DNA of 64,000 nt. It comes from Bacillota bacterium (GTDB taxonomy: Bacteria > Bacillota > Sulfobacillia > JAJZYS01 > JAJYTV01). The position numbers and the translations under genes were made by a program. The notes under the pieces are model-generated. The model was not told where the DNA came from. It was given only the letters and a program-made list of their open reading frames with translations, and did no database searches. Below, piece after piece: positions 25,089 through 32,280 of this stretch; position 1 is the stretch's first letter; each line of letters opens with the position of its first letter. The DNA is taken from NCBI GenBank assembly GCA_021799275.1, contig JAJZAT010000013.1, forward strand, positions 1 to 64,000. The letters run 5' to 3'.

Positions 25089-25450
25089 CTATGAGGCGCA
25101 GGGGATGCCTGAGCAGGCGAGGCCCGTCAGGATGTCCCCCACGACGACGTCGGCCGCCTGCGCCGTGTCACCGGCGAGGCCTCCGGCCCCAGCGCCGCGA
25201 CGCCGAGGCGGGCCCGCCGCAGCCTGGCGGCATCGTTGCGCCCGTTGCCGATGGCGACGCACGTTTCTGCGCCCAATTGGGCTACGTACGCCTCCTTCTC
25301 CGCTCCCAGACCGATCGGTACCGCCTTGACCCCGAGCGCCTCCTCGACGGCCGGCAGGCCGTCGTGGGTTCCCGCACGGGTGCCATTCAGGTCGAGACGG
25401 AGGTGCCTCAGTGTCCAGCGCGATCCGTCGGGCCACTCAACCGCGGTCAC
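25089..25450 (-). pseudogene. decayed HAD family (soluble P-type ATPase-like) gene
   Basis: Frame one starts at GTG 25450, overlapping the molybdenum-hydroxylase stop (GTGA), and encodes HLRLDLNGT (motif I of the DLNGT type), then THDGLPAVEEALG, EKEAYVAQLGAE and VAIGNGRNDAARLRRARLGVAALGPEA. The family continues with an AADVVV motif; it is here too (QAADVVVGDILTGL) but in another frame, down to the TAG at 25089. About 35-40 residues normally found between motif I and the THG block are missing. So an internal deletion plus a frameshift near 25170 have probably inactivated it. Sequencing error could explain the frameshift but not the deletion. Confidence 0.6.
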
Positions 25451-27672
25451 TGCCCCTCTCCGGACATCGCCCGCAGGACGGCTTCCGGCCGCAGCGGCAG
25501 TTCCCGCACCCGGGCGCCCGTCGCGTCCGCCACCGCGTTGACGACCGCGGCGGCGCCCGGCACCGCCGGCGGCTCGCCGACGCCCTTGGCGCCGAAGGGG
25601 CCCTGCTCGGACGGCACCTCGACGAGCGCCACCTCGATCGGCGGCACATCGCTCGCGCGCGGAAGAGCATAGTCGAGGAAGCTCGCGCTCAGAAGCTGGC
25701 CCGAGTCGCCCCAGCGCATCTCCTCGCCCAGGGCCCGCCCGATCGACTGGGCAACGCCGCCTCGGATCTGGCCCTCGACGGCCATCGGGTTGATGGTCCG
25801 CCCGACGTCCTGCACGGCGAGGTAGCCGATCGGTTGCACCTCGCCCGTGCGGCGGTCGACGCGCACGCGCGCCACATGGGCCGCGAAGCCCGGCGCGCCC
25901 CGCTTGATCGCGATGCGCCCGCGGCCGACGAGCGGCGCCGCCGTACCACCATAGGCGGTGGTGCGCCGGGCGAGATCGGCCACGTTGACGCTGCGGCTCG
26001 GGGCGCCCCGGACGAAGACGCGGCCGTCGGACATGTCGAGGTCGGAAGCCGACGCTTCGAGCTCCTGGGCCGCCATTTCGAGGACCTGCTGGCGCGCGTC
26101 CTGTGCCGCCTGCAGCACGGCGCTGCCTACCGTGAACGTGATCTTGCTGCCACCGCTCGACCCCGAGTACGGGGCGGTGTCGGTGTCGCCCGCCTTCACC
26201 GCCACGGCGTTCGTGCCGACGCCGAAGACCTCGGCAGCGATCTGCGCGAAGGTGGTGTTGGTGCCGGTGATGTCCACCGAGCCCACCTGCACCGTGATGC
26301 TGCCGTCGCCGTTGATGCGGCAGGCAGCCGCGGCCGGCTCCGTCCCGCTCGGCCAGCCCCCCGCCGCCACGCCGTAGCCCTCGTCCTCGCCCTTCTTGCG
26401 CTCCTGCCAGAACGGGTGACTGCGCGCCGTCTCGAGCACCTCCAGGAGCCCGATGCGCGCCCAGGGGGCGCCGTTCGCGCGCGGGTCGCCCTTCTGCACC
26501 GCGGAGCGCAGCCTGAACTCGAAGGGATCCTGGCCCAGCTTGCGTGCCAGTTCGTCCATCGCCGACTCGAGCGCGAAGAACGCCTGCGGCGCTCCGGGCG
26601 CGCGATAGGCGCCGGTCGGCGTCTTGTGCGTCAGCACCTCGACGCCGTCCACCAGCAGGTGCGGCACGCGATAGGTCGAGCCCAGCATCATCGCGGCGAT
26701 GCCGACCGTGCCGTCCTCCTGTGCTCCGGCGTCCATCAGGAGGTCGGCCTGCAAAGCGGTGAGCGTGCCGTCGCTGCGCGCCCCGATGCGCACGTCGATC
26801 TCGGCAAACGTTCCCGGCCTGCTCTGCAGGAAGTCGGTGCTGCGGCTCAGGACCATGCGCACGGGCTGGCCGGTACGCAGCGCGAGCGCCGCGACCACCG
26901 GCTCAAGCTTGACGAACTTGGCGCCGAAGCCCCCGCCCACCGTCATCGCGACGACGCGCACCCGGTGCTCGGGCAGGCCGAGCATCGAGCAGACCTCCTC
27001 GCGCACGGCGAACTGCCCCTGCGTCGTCGTGTAGATCGTCAGGCTGTCGCTGTCCGGCACGGCGACCGACGCGTGCGGCTCGAGATAGCCCTGGTAGAGC
27101 GCGGGAATCCGGTAGCGCTGCGCGACGACCACATCGGCGAGGCGCATGCCCTCGTCGATGTTGCCGCGCGCGAAGTGCGACTCGCCGCAAACGTTCACGC
27201 GGGCGGAGCTGGCGTGCTGGGCGGCGTCCGCGCCGTGGGCGCCGGCGTCCGCCCGCTGGGACCGCAGTTCGTCCGGCAGCACCTTCGCGGCGTCGGCCCG
27301 CAGAGCCAGGCGAGGGTCGACGATGGCTGGCAGCCGCTCGTAGCGCACGCGCACGGCCTCAGCCGCGTCGGCGGCGGCCCGCCGGTCGTCCGCGACCACC
27401 ACGGCCACCGGCTGTCCCGCGTAGAACACCTCACCCTTGGCCAAGAGACCCAGGGTCCCAATGTCGTCCGCCGTAAAGACGCCCACGACCCCCGGCATCG
27501 CCTGGGCCGCCGAGCTGTCGACCGACGTCACCCGCGCGTGCGCGTAGGGGCTCGTGACAAACTCGGCATGCAAAGCCCCCGACAGGCGCACGTCCGCCGC
27601 GTAGGCCGTCCGTCCGCTTGCCTTGTCCCCGCCCTCGAGCCGCCGCTGGGCCACGCCAATGGCTCCTGACAA
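25447..27672 (-). CDS. molybdenum hydroxylase large subunit (xanthine dehydrogenase/CoxL family)
   Basis: Molybdopterin-binding catalytic subunit of a xanthine dehydrogenase/aldehyde oxidase/CO-dehydrogenase-type enzyme (741 aa). Domain order: a/b hammerhead (residues 10-120, GRTAYAADVRLSGALHAEF), Moco domain 1 (VGGGFGAKF; THKTPTGAYRAPGAPQ), Moco domain 2 (SGSSGGSKITFTVGSAV; QDVGRTINPMAVEGQIRGG), and the catalytic Glu in FGAKGVGEPP near the C-terminus. It lacks the AYxCSFR loop of true form I CO dehydrogenase. TTG 27672 follows GGGGAG by 8 bases. The FAD and 2Fe-2S subunits that normally accompany it are absent nearby; only CoxG lies upstream. Substrate unknown. Confidence 0.87.
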   Translation of the reverse strand: MSGAIGVAQRRLEGGDKASGRTAYAADVRLSGALHAEFVTSPYAHARVTSVDSSAAQAMPGVVGVFTADDIGTLGLLAKGEVFYAGQPVAVVVADDRRAAADAAEAVRVRYERLPAIVDPRLALRADAAKVLPDELRSQRADAGAHGADAAQHASSARVNVCGESHFARGNIDEGMRLADVVVAQRYRIPALYQGYLEPHASVAVPDSDSLTIYTTTQGQFAVREEVCSMLGLPEHRVRVVAMTVGGGFGAKFVKLEPVVAALALRTGQPVRMVLSRSTDFLQSRPGTFAEIDVRIGARSDGTLTALQADLLMDAGAQEDGTVGIAAMMLGSTYRVPHLLVDGVEVLTHKTPTGAYRAPGAPQAFFALESAMDELARKLGQDPFEFRLRSAVQKGDPRANGAPWARIGLLEVLETARSHPFWQERKKGEDEGYGVAAGGWPSGTEPAAAACRINGDGSITVQVGSVDITGTNTTFAQIAAEVFGVGTNAVAVKAGDTDTAPYSGSSGGSKITFTVGSAVLQAAQDARQQVLEMAAQELEASASDLDMSDGRVFVRGAPSRSVNVADLARRTTAYGGTAAPLVGRGRIAIKRGAPGFAAHVARVRVDRRTGEVQPIGYLAVQDVGRTINPMAVEGQIRGGVAQSIGRALGEEMRWGDSGQLLSASFLDYALPRASDVPPIEVALVEVPSEQGPFGAKGVGEPPAVPGAAAVVNAVADATGARVRELPLRPEAVLRAMSGEGQ

Positions 27673-27709
27673 GTAGAGGTCTCCCCTTTCCGTCTCGCGA
27701 TCAAGCGGT

Positions 27710-28147
27710 CTAAAGTGCCTGCGCCTCGCGTCCGATCCCCTCGCAGAATTGGCGCACCAGCAGCGTCGCCACACCGGCGGCGACCCGCTGGCCAAGCGCC
27801 GCCAGCGGTCCCCCAAGTTCGCTCTCCGCCGAGTAGGCGATCCCCGTCCCCTCGTCCGACGCCGTGAACTCGGTGTGCACGGTCGCCTCGACGAACCCCC
27901 GCGGCGCCTCAAGCGCGATCTCGAAGTCGAACAGCCGCCCTGGCTCATGGCGCAGAATGCGGATGGCGCCCTGATAGATGCCGCGCACCGCCGCGACCCC
28001 GATCGAAATCTCGATGCGATAGCCGTCCGCTTCGGGTTCGAGCAGGCGGCAGCCCGGCAGGCTGCGCTGCAGCATCGCCGGATCCGAAAGAACCCTGCCC
28101 ACGGCCTCAGGCTGCGCCTTGACGCTCGCCTTGCCGCTGATCTCCAC
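27710..28147 (-). CDS. CoxG-type SRPBCC protein
   Basis: Small SRPBCC/START-fold protein of the CO-dehydrogenase subunit G (CoxG) family, 145 aa: MEISGKASVKAQPEAVGRVLSDPAMLQRSLPGC opening, LGGPLAALGQRVAAGVATLLVRQFCEGI closing helix. In carboxydotrophs CoxG helps assembly or membrane attachment of the enzyme. ATG 28147 is preceded by a GGGAGGG-like run in the gap. It lies 38 bases upstream of the molybdenum-hydroxylase large subunit in the same direction and most likely serves that enzyme. It lacks the C-terminal membrane helix of the longer CoxG forms. Confidence 0.82.
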   Translation of the reverse strand: MEISGKASVKAQPEAVGRVLSDPAMLQRSLPGCRLLEPEADGYRIEISIGVAAVRGIYQGAIRILRHEPGRLFDFEIALEAPRGFVEATVHTEFTASDEGTGIAYSAESELGGPLAALGQRVAAGVATLLVRQFCEGIGREAQAL

Positions 28148-28233
28148 AAGATTCCCTCCCAGTGACCGACAAAGAGGCCGGCCGACGGCCGGCTGCAGTC
28201 TTCGCTGCCTGGACGGTGCGAACCTGCCGCCCA

Positions 28234-28529
28234 GAGGCGTGAAAGGCGATCATGTGCCAGCACGGCCAGATATACCGTTCCCGTAGCGACAGGGCGTCCA
28301 TCGCAGCTCGCCCGCACCGCGCAGACAAAGCGGCCGCTTACCTGGCGCAGCAGCTCCGCCTCCACCCGGACCTCGCCACCAAGAGGCGCCTCGCCACCCA
28401 TTCGAGATGGTATACGAGCGACCACGTCGAGAGCACCGGGTGGATCGGCCGGTCGCCGAAGCGGGCGAGCATGCCCTCCTCCACCCGGAACACCATCTTC
28501 TCCCGGCTGTCGGGCGGGAGCTCCCTCAC
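28234..28529 (-). pseudogene. hot-dog thioesterase remnant
   Basis: GTG 28529 overlaps the end of paaD and opens a frame with ELPPDSREKMVFRVEEGMLARFGDRP, then VLSTWSLVYHLEWVARR, matching the N-terminal half of small acyl-CoA thioesterases of the fluoroacetyl-CoA thioesterase type. The frame then degenerates and stops at 28338. The C-terminal half (LGGEVRVEAELLRQ, FVCAVRASCDGRPVATGTVYLAVL) is present in another frame immediately after. About 20-25 residues between the halves appear lost. A thioesterase at the end of a phenylacetate operon would make sense for release of stalled CoA thioesters, so this is read as a recently broken operon member. Family call moderate. Confidence 0.55.
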
Positions 28530-28530
28530 C

Positions 28531-28980
28531 TCAAAGCGCCTTCATCTGCTCGAACGGGTTGTGGCAGGCATCGCAGTAGTAGACGGAGCGGCAGCGCGTC
28601 GGCCCGAAGGCGGACGCCACGCGCGTGGCGTTCGACCCGCAGTAGGGGCAGGCAGGAGCTGTCCCCGGCGGCGCGATGCCGAAACTCTGCAGGGCCAGCC
28701 TGCCCCGCTCGCTGATCCTGGACGTGTTCCAGACGGGGTCCAGGGAGAACGTGACCTCCACCTCGGTGACGCCAGGCAGAGCCGCAACGCGGCTGCGCAC
28801 CGCCTCAGCCATGAAGCCGAGCGCCGGGCAGCCGCTGAAGGTGGGCAGCAGCCCCACCATGACCTTTCCGTCGCAAACCGCGATCTCGTCCACGATGCCG
28901 AGGTCGACGATGCTGAGCACGGGGATCTCGGGATCGTGCACCCCCTGAAGCGCGTGCCGCACTTCCGCCTCGTTCGGCAA
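28531..28980 (-). CDS. paaD: phenylacetate degradation protein PaaD
   Basis: PaaD of the phenylacetyl-CoA 1,2-epoxidase system, thought to act in iron-sulfur/di-iron maturation (MIP18/DUF59 fold). The 149-aa chain has the DUF59 part EVRHALQGVHDPEIPVLSIVDLGIV, LLPTFSGCPALGFMAEAVRSRVAAL, and a C-terminal zinc-ribbon-like CPYCGSNATRVASAFGPTRCRSVYYCDACHNPFEQMK. TTG 28980 is preferred (AAAGGGGG 7-8 bases upstream); GTG 28998 overlapping the paaC stop is an alternative. Fourth gene of paaABCD. Full-length and probably functional. Confidence 0.88.
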   Translation of the reverse strand: MPNEAEVRHALQGVHDPEIPVLSIVDLGIVDEIAVCDGKVMVGLLPTFSGCPALGFMAEAVRSRVAALPGVTEVEVTFSLDPVWNTSRISERGRLALQSFGIAPPGTAPACPYCGSNATRVASAFGPTRCRSVYYCDACHNPFEQMKAL

Positions 28981-28994
28981 CTCCCCGCCCCCTT

Positions 28995-29741
28995 TCACCA
29001 GACGGCCTTCGGATCGCTGCGCCAGACCTCGCCCATGGTATCGAGGAGTTGACGCAGCTCCGGCGTGTGGTCCCCCTCCCGCCCGCTGGGGCCGGACCTG
29101 CTGGGTGTAAAAGTCAGTCCGTACGGCCTGACCGCCTCCTGAATGCGTGTGACGAAGCGGCCCCAGAGGTGCGACGGCTCCTCGGGCAGGATGCCCGCAC
29201 GCACCAGGGCGCCCTCCCAGGCGAGCGGCCGGAACAGATCGAAACTGTCCGCCGCGACCCGGTCCAGGGCGTGCTGCAGGCGCATCGCCGCCTCGTGGCC
29301 GCCGCTCGCGAGCGCCTGGATCCACGTCCGGCCGTGCTCCAGATGGTAGCGCTCCTCGCGCCGGATGCGCTCGGCGAGGGCCCTGAACGCACCTTCGCCC
29401 GACTGGAGCCACTGGGCCGTGCGCAAGTCGTCCGCCAGGTCGTAGACGAAGTGTCGCGCGACGCTGTAGGCCCAGTCCCCGTTCGGGCGCTCCACCAGGA
29501 CCGCGTTGCGCATCATCTCGGGGCCACGCCCGAAAGCGAGCACGTCGGGCGACTTACCGCCCAGGGCCTCGACAAGACCGAACAAAAGCTGCGCGTGGGC
29601 GAGTTCGTCCTGCGCGATCGACGCGAACGCGACATCCTCCTCGATCAGCGGCGCGAACGCGCACCACTCCGAGTCGCGATGGCCAAGGACTAGCTCGTCG
29701 TCGGCAAGCGTCCGGACATACTCGCGCAGGACGGCACGCAT
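28995..29741 (-). CDS. paaC: phenylacetyl-CoA epoxidase subunit PaaC
   Basis: Structural ferritin-like subunit that pairs with PaaA in the multicomponent phenylacetyl-CoA 1,2-epoxidase. The helical chain shows DDELVLGHRDSEWCAFAPLIEEDVAFASIAQDELAHAQLLFGLV, RRERYHLEHG-like (here RREERYHLEHGRTW) and a tail ending GEVWRSDPKAVW. ATG 29741 gives 248 aa, the same length as E. coli PaaC; AGGGGG lies 12 bases upstream. A GTG at about 29769 overlapping the paaB end is a second possibility. Third gene of the operon, after paaB. Confidence 0.88.
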   Translation of the reverse strand: MRAVLREYVRTLADDELVLGHRDSEWCAFAPLIEEDVAFASIAQDELAHAQLLFGLVEALGGKSPDVLAFGRGPEMMRNAVLVERPNGDWAYSVARHFVYDLADDLRTAQWLQSGEGAFRALAERIRREERYHLEHGRTWIQALASGGHEAAMRLQHALDRVAADSFDLFRPLAWEGALVRAGILPEEPSHLWGRFVTRIQEAVRPYGLTFTPSRSGPSGREGDHTPELRQLLDTMGEVWRSDPKAVW

Positions 29742-29757
29742 GCCCGCGTCGAGCCCC

Positions 29758-30060
29758 CTACCGATCTCCACCCTGTTCGCCCCCGAACTGCTTCCACTTT
29801 TCGACGGTGGATCGGTAGCCGCTGCCGAGCCGATAGCTGCGCGGCTGCGCCGGGCCCAGCACCTCGCCGGCCCGGGGGGCGACATGGACGCTCAGGCGCG
29901 GAACCACCCAGAGTTCGATGTACTCGGAACGCCGGCAGAAAAGCTCCCGGGCCAGCACCATCGCAAGTTCGGGATCCGCCGCCTGGAGGCTCCCGGCGTG
30001 ACAGACGGCGGCTCCCGGCTTCGTGAGGCCGAACACCTCGAACACCTCGAGATCAGCCAC
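29758..30060 (-). CDS. paaB: phenylacetyl-CoA epoxidase subunit PaaB
   Basis: Small subunit of the epoxidase (100 aa; family about 95). It starts ADLEVFEVFGLTKPGAAVCHAGSLQAADPELAMVLARELFCRR, with the typical ELWVVPR strand and a positively charged tail. PaaB bridges PaaAC heterodimers into the active complex. GTG 30060 has GGGAGGCGG upstream. 16 bases after paaA. Confidence 0.9.
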   Translation of the reverse strand: MADLEVFEVFGLTKPGAAVCHAGSLQAADPELAMVLARELFCRRSEYIELWVVPRLSVHVAPRAGEVLGPAQPRSYRLGSGYRSTVEKWKQFGGEQGGDR

Positions 30061-30076
30061 GTCTGCCGCCTCCCGG

Positions 30077-30994
30077 CTAGGCCGCGCTATCGCGCCGCAT
30101 CGCGGCGACGACCCAGCTGTGCTCCGCGCGGCTGAGACGCCTGAGTGACAGGCGCTCCACGGTCTGCAAACCGCCGCCCCTGATCACCCGCCAGAATTCA
30201 TCCCAGTCGGGATCGCCGTAGAGCCAGTTGCCGCTCGCCTCGTCGAGGCGCAACTCCGGATCGGGGATGACGAGTCCGAGACGCTGGATCTTCGGCACGT
30301 ACTTGCGCAGGAAGCCCTGCCTCAGAGCCTCGTTCGACGCGGTGCGGATGCGCCACCTGAACGCGTCGCTGTTCGTACCCTCGCCAGGCGGGCCGAAGAA
30401 ATGCAGGAGCGGCCGCCACCACCGCGCCAGCGCGTCCTGCAGCATCGCCCGCTGCGCCGGCGTCCCCGCGGCGAGCGTCAAGACGATATCCTCGCCGTGC
30501 TTGAGGTGCACCGCCTCCTCCGCGCAAATCCTGCGCAGGATCCGGGCGTACGGCGCGTAGCTCGTCTTGAGGAGCGCCCCTTGCGTCTCGAGCGCCGCGC
30601 CGTCCACGAGCCAGGCGATGATGCCGACGTCGGCCCAGGTCGGGGCCGGATAGCTGAACACGTTGTGGAACTTCGCCCTGCCCTCGATCAGGTCGTCCAG
30701 CATGTCCTGGCGCGTGATGCCGAAAGGGGCCGCGAGATCCTCCGCCACGCGGTAGATCATCTGGGCGTGGCCAATTTCGTCCTGGACCTTGGAGAGTATC
30801 GCGAGCTTGCGGCCCAGCCCCGGGGCCCGCGGGATCCACTCACGTTCCGGCAGGGCGCCCATGAGTTCGGAGTTCGCGTGGGTCACGATCAGCCTCAGGC
30901 ACTGCCGACGGTAGGCGTCGGGCATGAAGTCGTCGGCTTCGACCAGTTCGCCACGCGCGATCCTCGCCTCGAAGTCCTTAAGGTCCATGTCCAT
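30077..30994 (-). CDS. paaA: phenylacetyl-CoA epoxidase catalytic subunit PaaA
   Basis: Di-iron catalytic subunit that adds one oxygen atom to the ring of phenylacetyl-CoA, the key step of aerobic hybrid phenylacetate breakdown. The 305-aa chain carries both iron-ligand helices: LSKVQDEIGHAQMIYRVAED (E-x2-H) and ICAEEAVHLKHGEDIVL (E-x2-H equivalent), with the upstream Glu in HANSELMGALPEREW. ATG 30994 follows AGGGAGGGGG. First of paaABCD, behind a recognisable promoter at 31081-31110. The reductase PaaE and downstream enzymes PaaG, PaaZ, PaaJ, PaaK are not in this window, so the pathway must be completed elsewhere. Confidence 0.93.
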   Translation of the reverse strand: MDMDLKDFEARIARGELVEADDFMPDAYRRQCLRLIVTHANSELMGALPEREWIPRAPGLGRKLAILSKVQDEIGHAQMIYRVAEDLAAPFGITRQDMLDDLIEGRAKFHNVFSYPAPTWADVGIIAWLVDGAALETQGALLKTSYAPYARILRRICAEEAVHLKHGEDIVLTLAAGTPAQRAMLQDALARWWRPLLHFFGPPGEGTNSDAFRWRIRTASNEALRQGFLRKYVPKIQRLGLVIPDPELRLDEASGNWLYGDPDWDEFWRVIRGGGLQTVERLSLRRLSRAEHSWVVAAMRRDSAA

Positions 30995-31080
30995 CGCGCC
31001 CCCTCCCTGTCGGCACCAGATTTCGCAACCAACCCTGTACGGATGGCCTATGGTATACGGACAGTCGGCCCTTTGTACCT

Positions 31081-31110
31081 ATCCTAGCGGCCCTGGCCGG
31101 ACGCCGTCAA
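31081..31110 (-). promoter_or_regulatory. candidate paaA promoter
   Basis: On the minus strand TTGACG (31110-31105) and TAGGAT (31086-31081) are 18 bases apart, about 87 bases upstream of paaA. Between promoter and gene a TACGGA direct repeat occurs at 31038-31043 and 31056-31061 (18-base period), a possible operator. The region is shared with the divergent aldolase gene. Confidence 0.5.
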
Positions 31111-31200
31111 CGGTTGGCATTGTGCTGCAGGAAATGGCGCGTCCAGGCATAAATGTGCGTGTTGAAGCACAACACTGTGGTACCTGAGGAGGGTCCTCCC

Positions 31201-32280
31201 ATGAAGTTCGCCTTTCACGGAAGTCCCCAGGACTCGTGTATGGCGACTTTTGCCAAACGTCTTACGGCGGCCATGCAGGATTCCGGCCACGAACCGAGCG
31301 CGCCGGTGCCCGGCGTGGGGCTCGTGTTCAGCCATGTGGATCCTGAGCACATCCGGCCCTTCCGCAGGCACGCGCAGGCGACCTACATCATTGCGCTCCT
31401 GCGCCTCCCGGAGCGCCCGGACGACTTCCTGCGGGCCGCCTATCCATACATGATCCGCTCGCTTGCGAACCTCCTGATCGCCGTCGTCGGTCCGGAGGCG
31501 GAGGAAGAGACGTACTTCCTGACGCTCGAGCGCGGCTATTATCGCATCGCTCCCCAGCTCGATCCCGCGGTTCACATGCAGGAGGTTGTGCGCCGCCTGA
31601 CGCCGCTCGCGACCTCCCACCTGATCATCGACAACGTCTTCGAGCAGGACCTCGAACCGGAGCTCTGGCAGGGCGACGAGCACACGGCGGAACTCGGGCG
31701 CGCAGGCGAGATCCTCGACGCGTGGAATCTCCTGCCGGCCCCGTTCCCCATGCAGGAGATCCTCTCGCCGGACGACTTCCGTCACGTGCAGCGCCTCTAC
31801 CAGATCGGCGGCCTGAGCTACGGCAACCTCAGTCAGCGTCGCGACCGCCGCCGCTACTGGATGTCCGCCAGCGGCGTGAACAAGGCTCACCTGCACGACG
31901 TCGGCCAGGAGATCCTGATGGTCAAGGACTTCGACGAGGGGCAGAAGGCCATGCGTCTCTCCGTACCGCCCGAGATCAAACCCCGCCGCGTCTCTGTCGA
32001 CGCGATCGAGCACTTCAAGATCTACCGCGAGCACCCAGAGGTCGGGGCGATCATGCACGTGCACGCCTGGATGGAGGGGATTCCCTCGACGGATGTCAAC
32101 TACCCCTGCGGCACCATCGAGCTGGCGACCGCCGTTGCGGACCTCGTCCGCCGCTCGCCCGATCCCTCGCGGGCGGTGGTGGGTCTGCGCAACCACGGCA
32201 TGACCATCACGGGACGCAGCCTCGACGACATCATGGAGCGCGTCGACGGCAAGATTCTGCCGCAGGTGCCGATGTCCTGA
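31201..32280 (+). CDS. class II aldolase/adducin domain protein with unknown N-terminal domain
   Basis: 359-aa protein. Residues about 200-359 are a class II aldolase/adducin domain: GGLSYGNLSQRRDRRRYWMSASGVNKAHL, the zinc pair in AIMHVHAWMEGIP and the third zinc His in VVGLRNHGMTITG. The first 190 residues (FAFHGSPQDSCMATFAKRL...; ATYIIALLRLPERPDDFLRAAYPYMIRSLANLLIAVVG) match nothing I know and are about as long as the aldolase part. ATG 31201 has GAGGAGGG upstream. The stop overlaps the ATG of a zinc alcohol dehydrogenase, so the two are coupled and may form or cleave a sugar-like aldol and handle the product. Divergent from paaA. Substrate unknown. Confidence 0.8.
   Translation: MKFAFHGSPQDSCMATFAKRLTAAMQDSGHEPSAPVPGVGLVFSHVDPEHIRPFRRHAQATYIIALLRLPERPDDFLRAAYPYMIRSLANLLIAVVGPEAEEETYFLTLERGYYRIAPQLDPAVHMQEVVRRLTPLATSHLIIDNVFEQDLEPELWQGDEHTAELGRAGEILDAWNLLPAPFPMQEILSPDDFRHVQRLYQIGGLSYGNLSQRRDRRRYWMSASGVNKAHLHDVGQEILMVKDFDEGQKAMRLSVPPEIKPRRVSVDAIEHFKIYREHPEVGAIMHVHAWMEGIPSTDVNYPCGTIELATAVADLVRRSPDPSRAVVGLRNHGMTITGRSLDDIMERVDGKILPQVPMS

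Noticed and set aside
25447-27672. True aerobic CO dehydrogenase (CoxL form I)
   Set aside because: The AYxCSFR active-site loop is absent and CoxM/CoxS are not present; only the wider family can be assigned.
27673-28425. 250-residue N-terminal extension of the molybdenum hydroxylase frame
   Set aside because: Runs in another frame over coxG and the thioesterase remnant; only its first part has homology, and that belongs to the thioesterase. TTG 27672 has a good ribosome site.
28407-31059. Ten-base match ATGGTATACG at 28407 and 31050
   Set aside because: One copy is in coding sequence of a pseudogene; a single ten-base match in this length of DNA is expected by chance.
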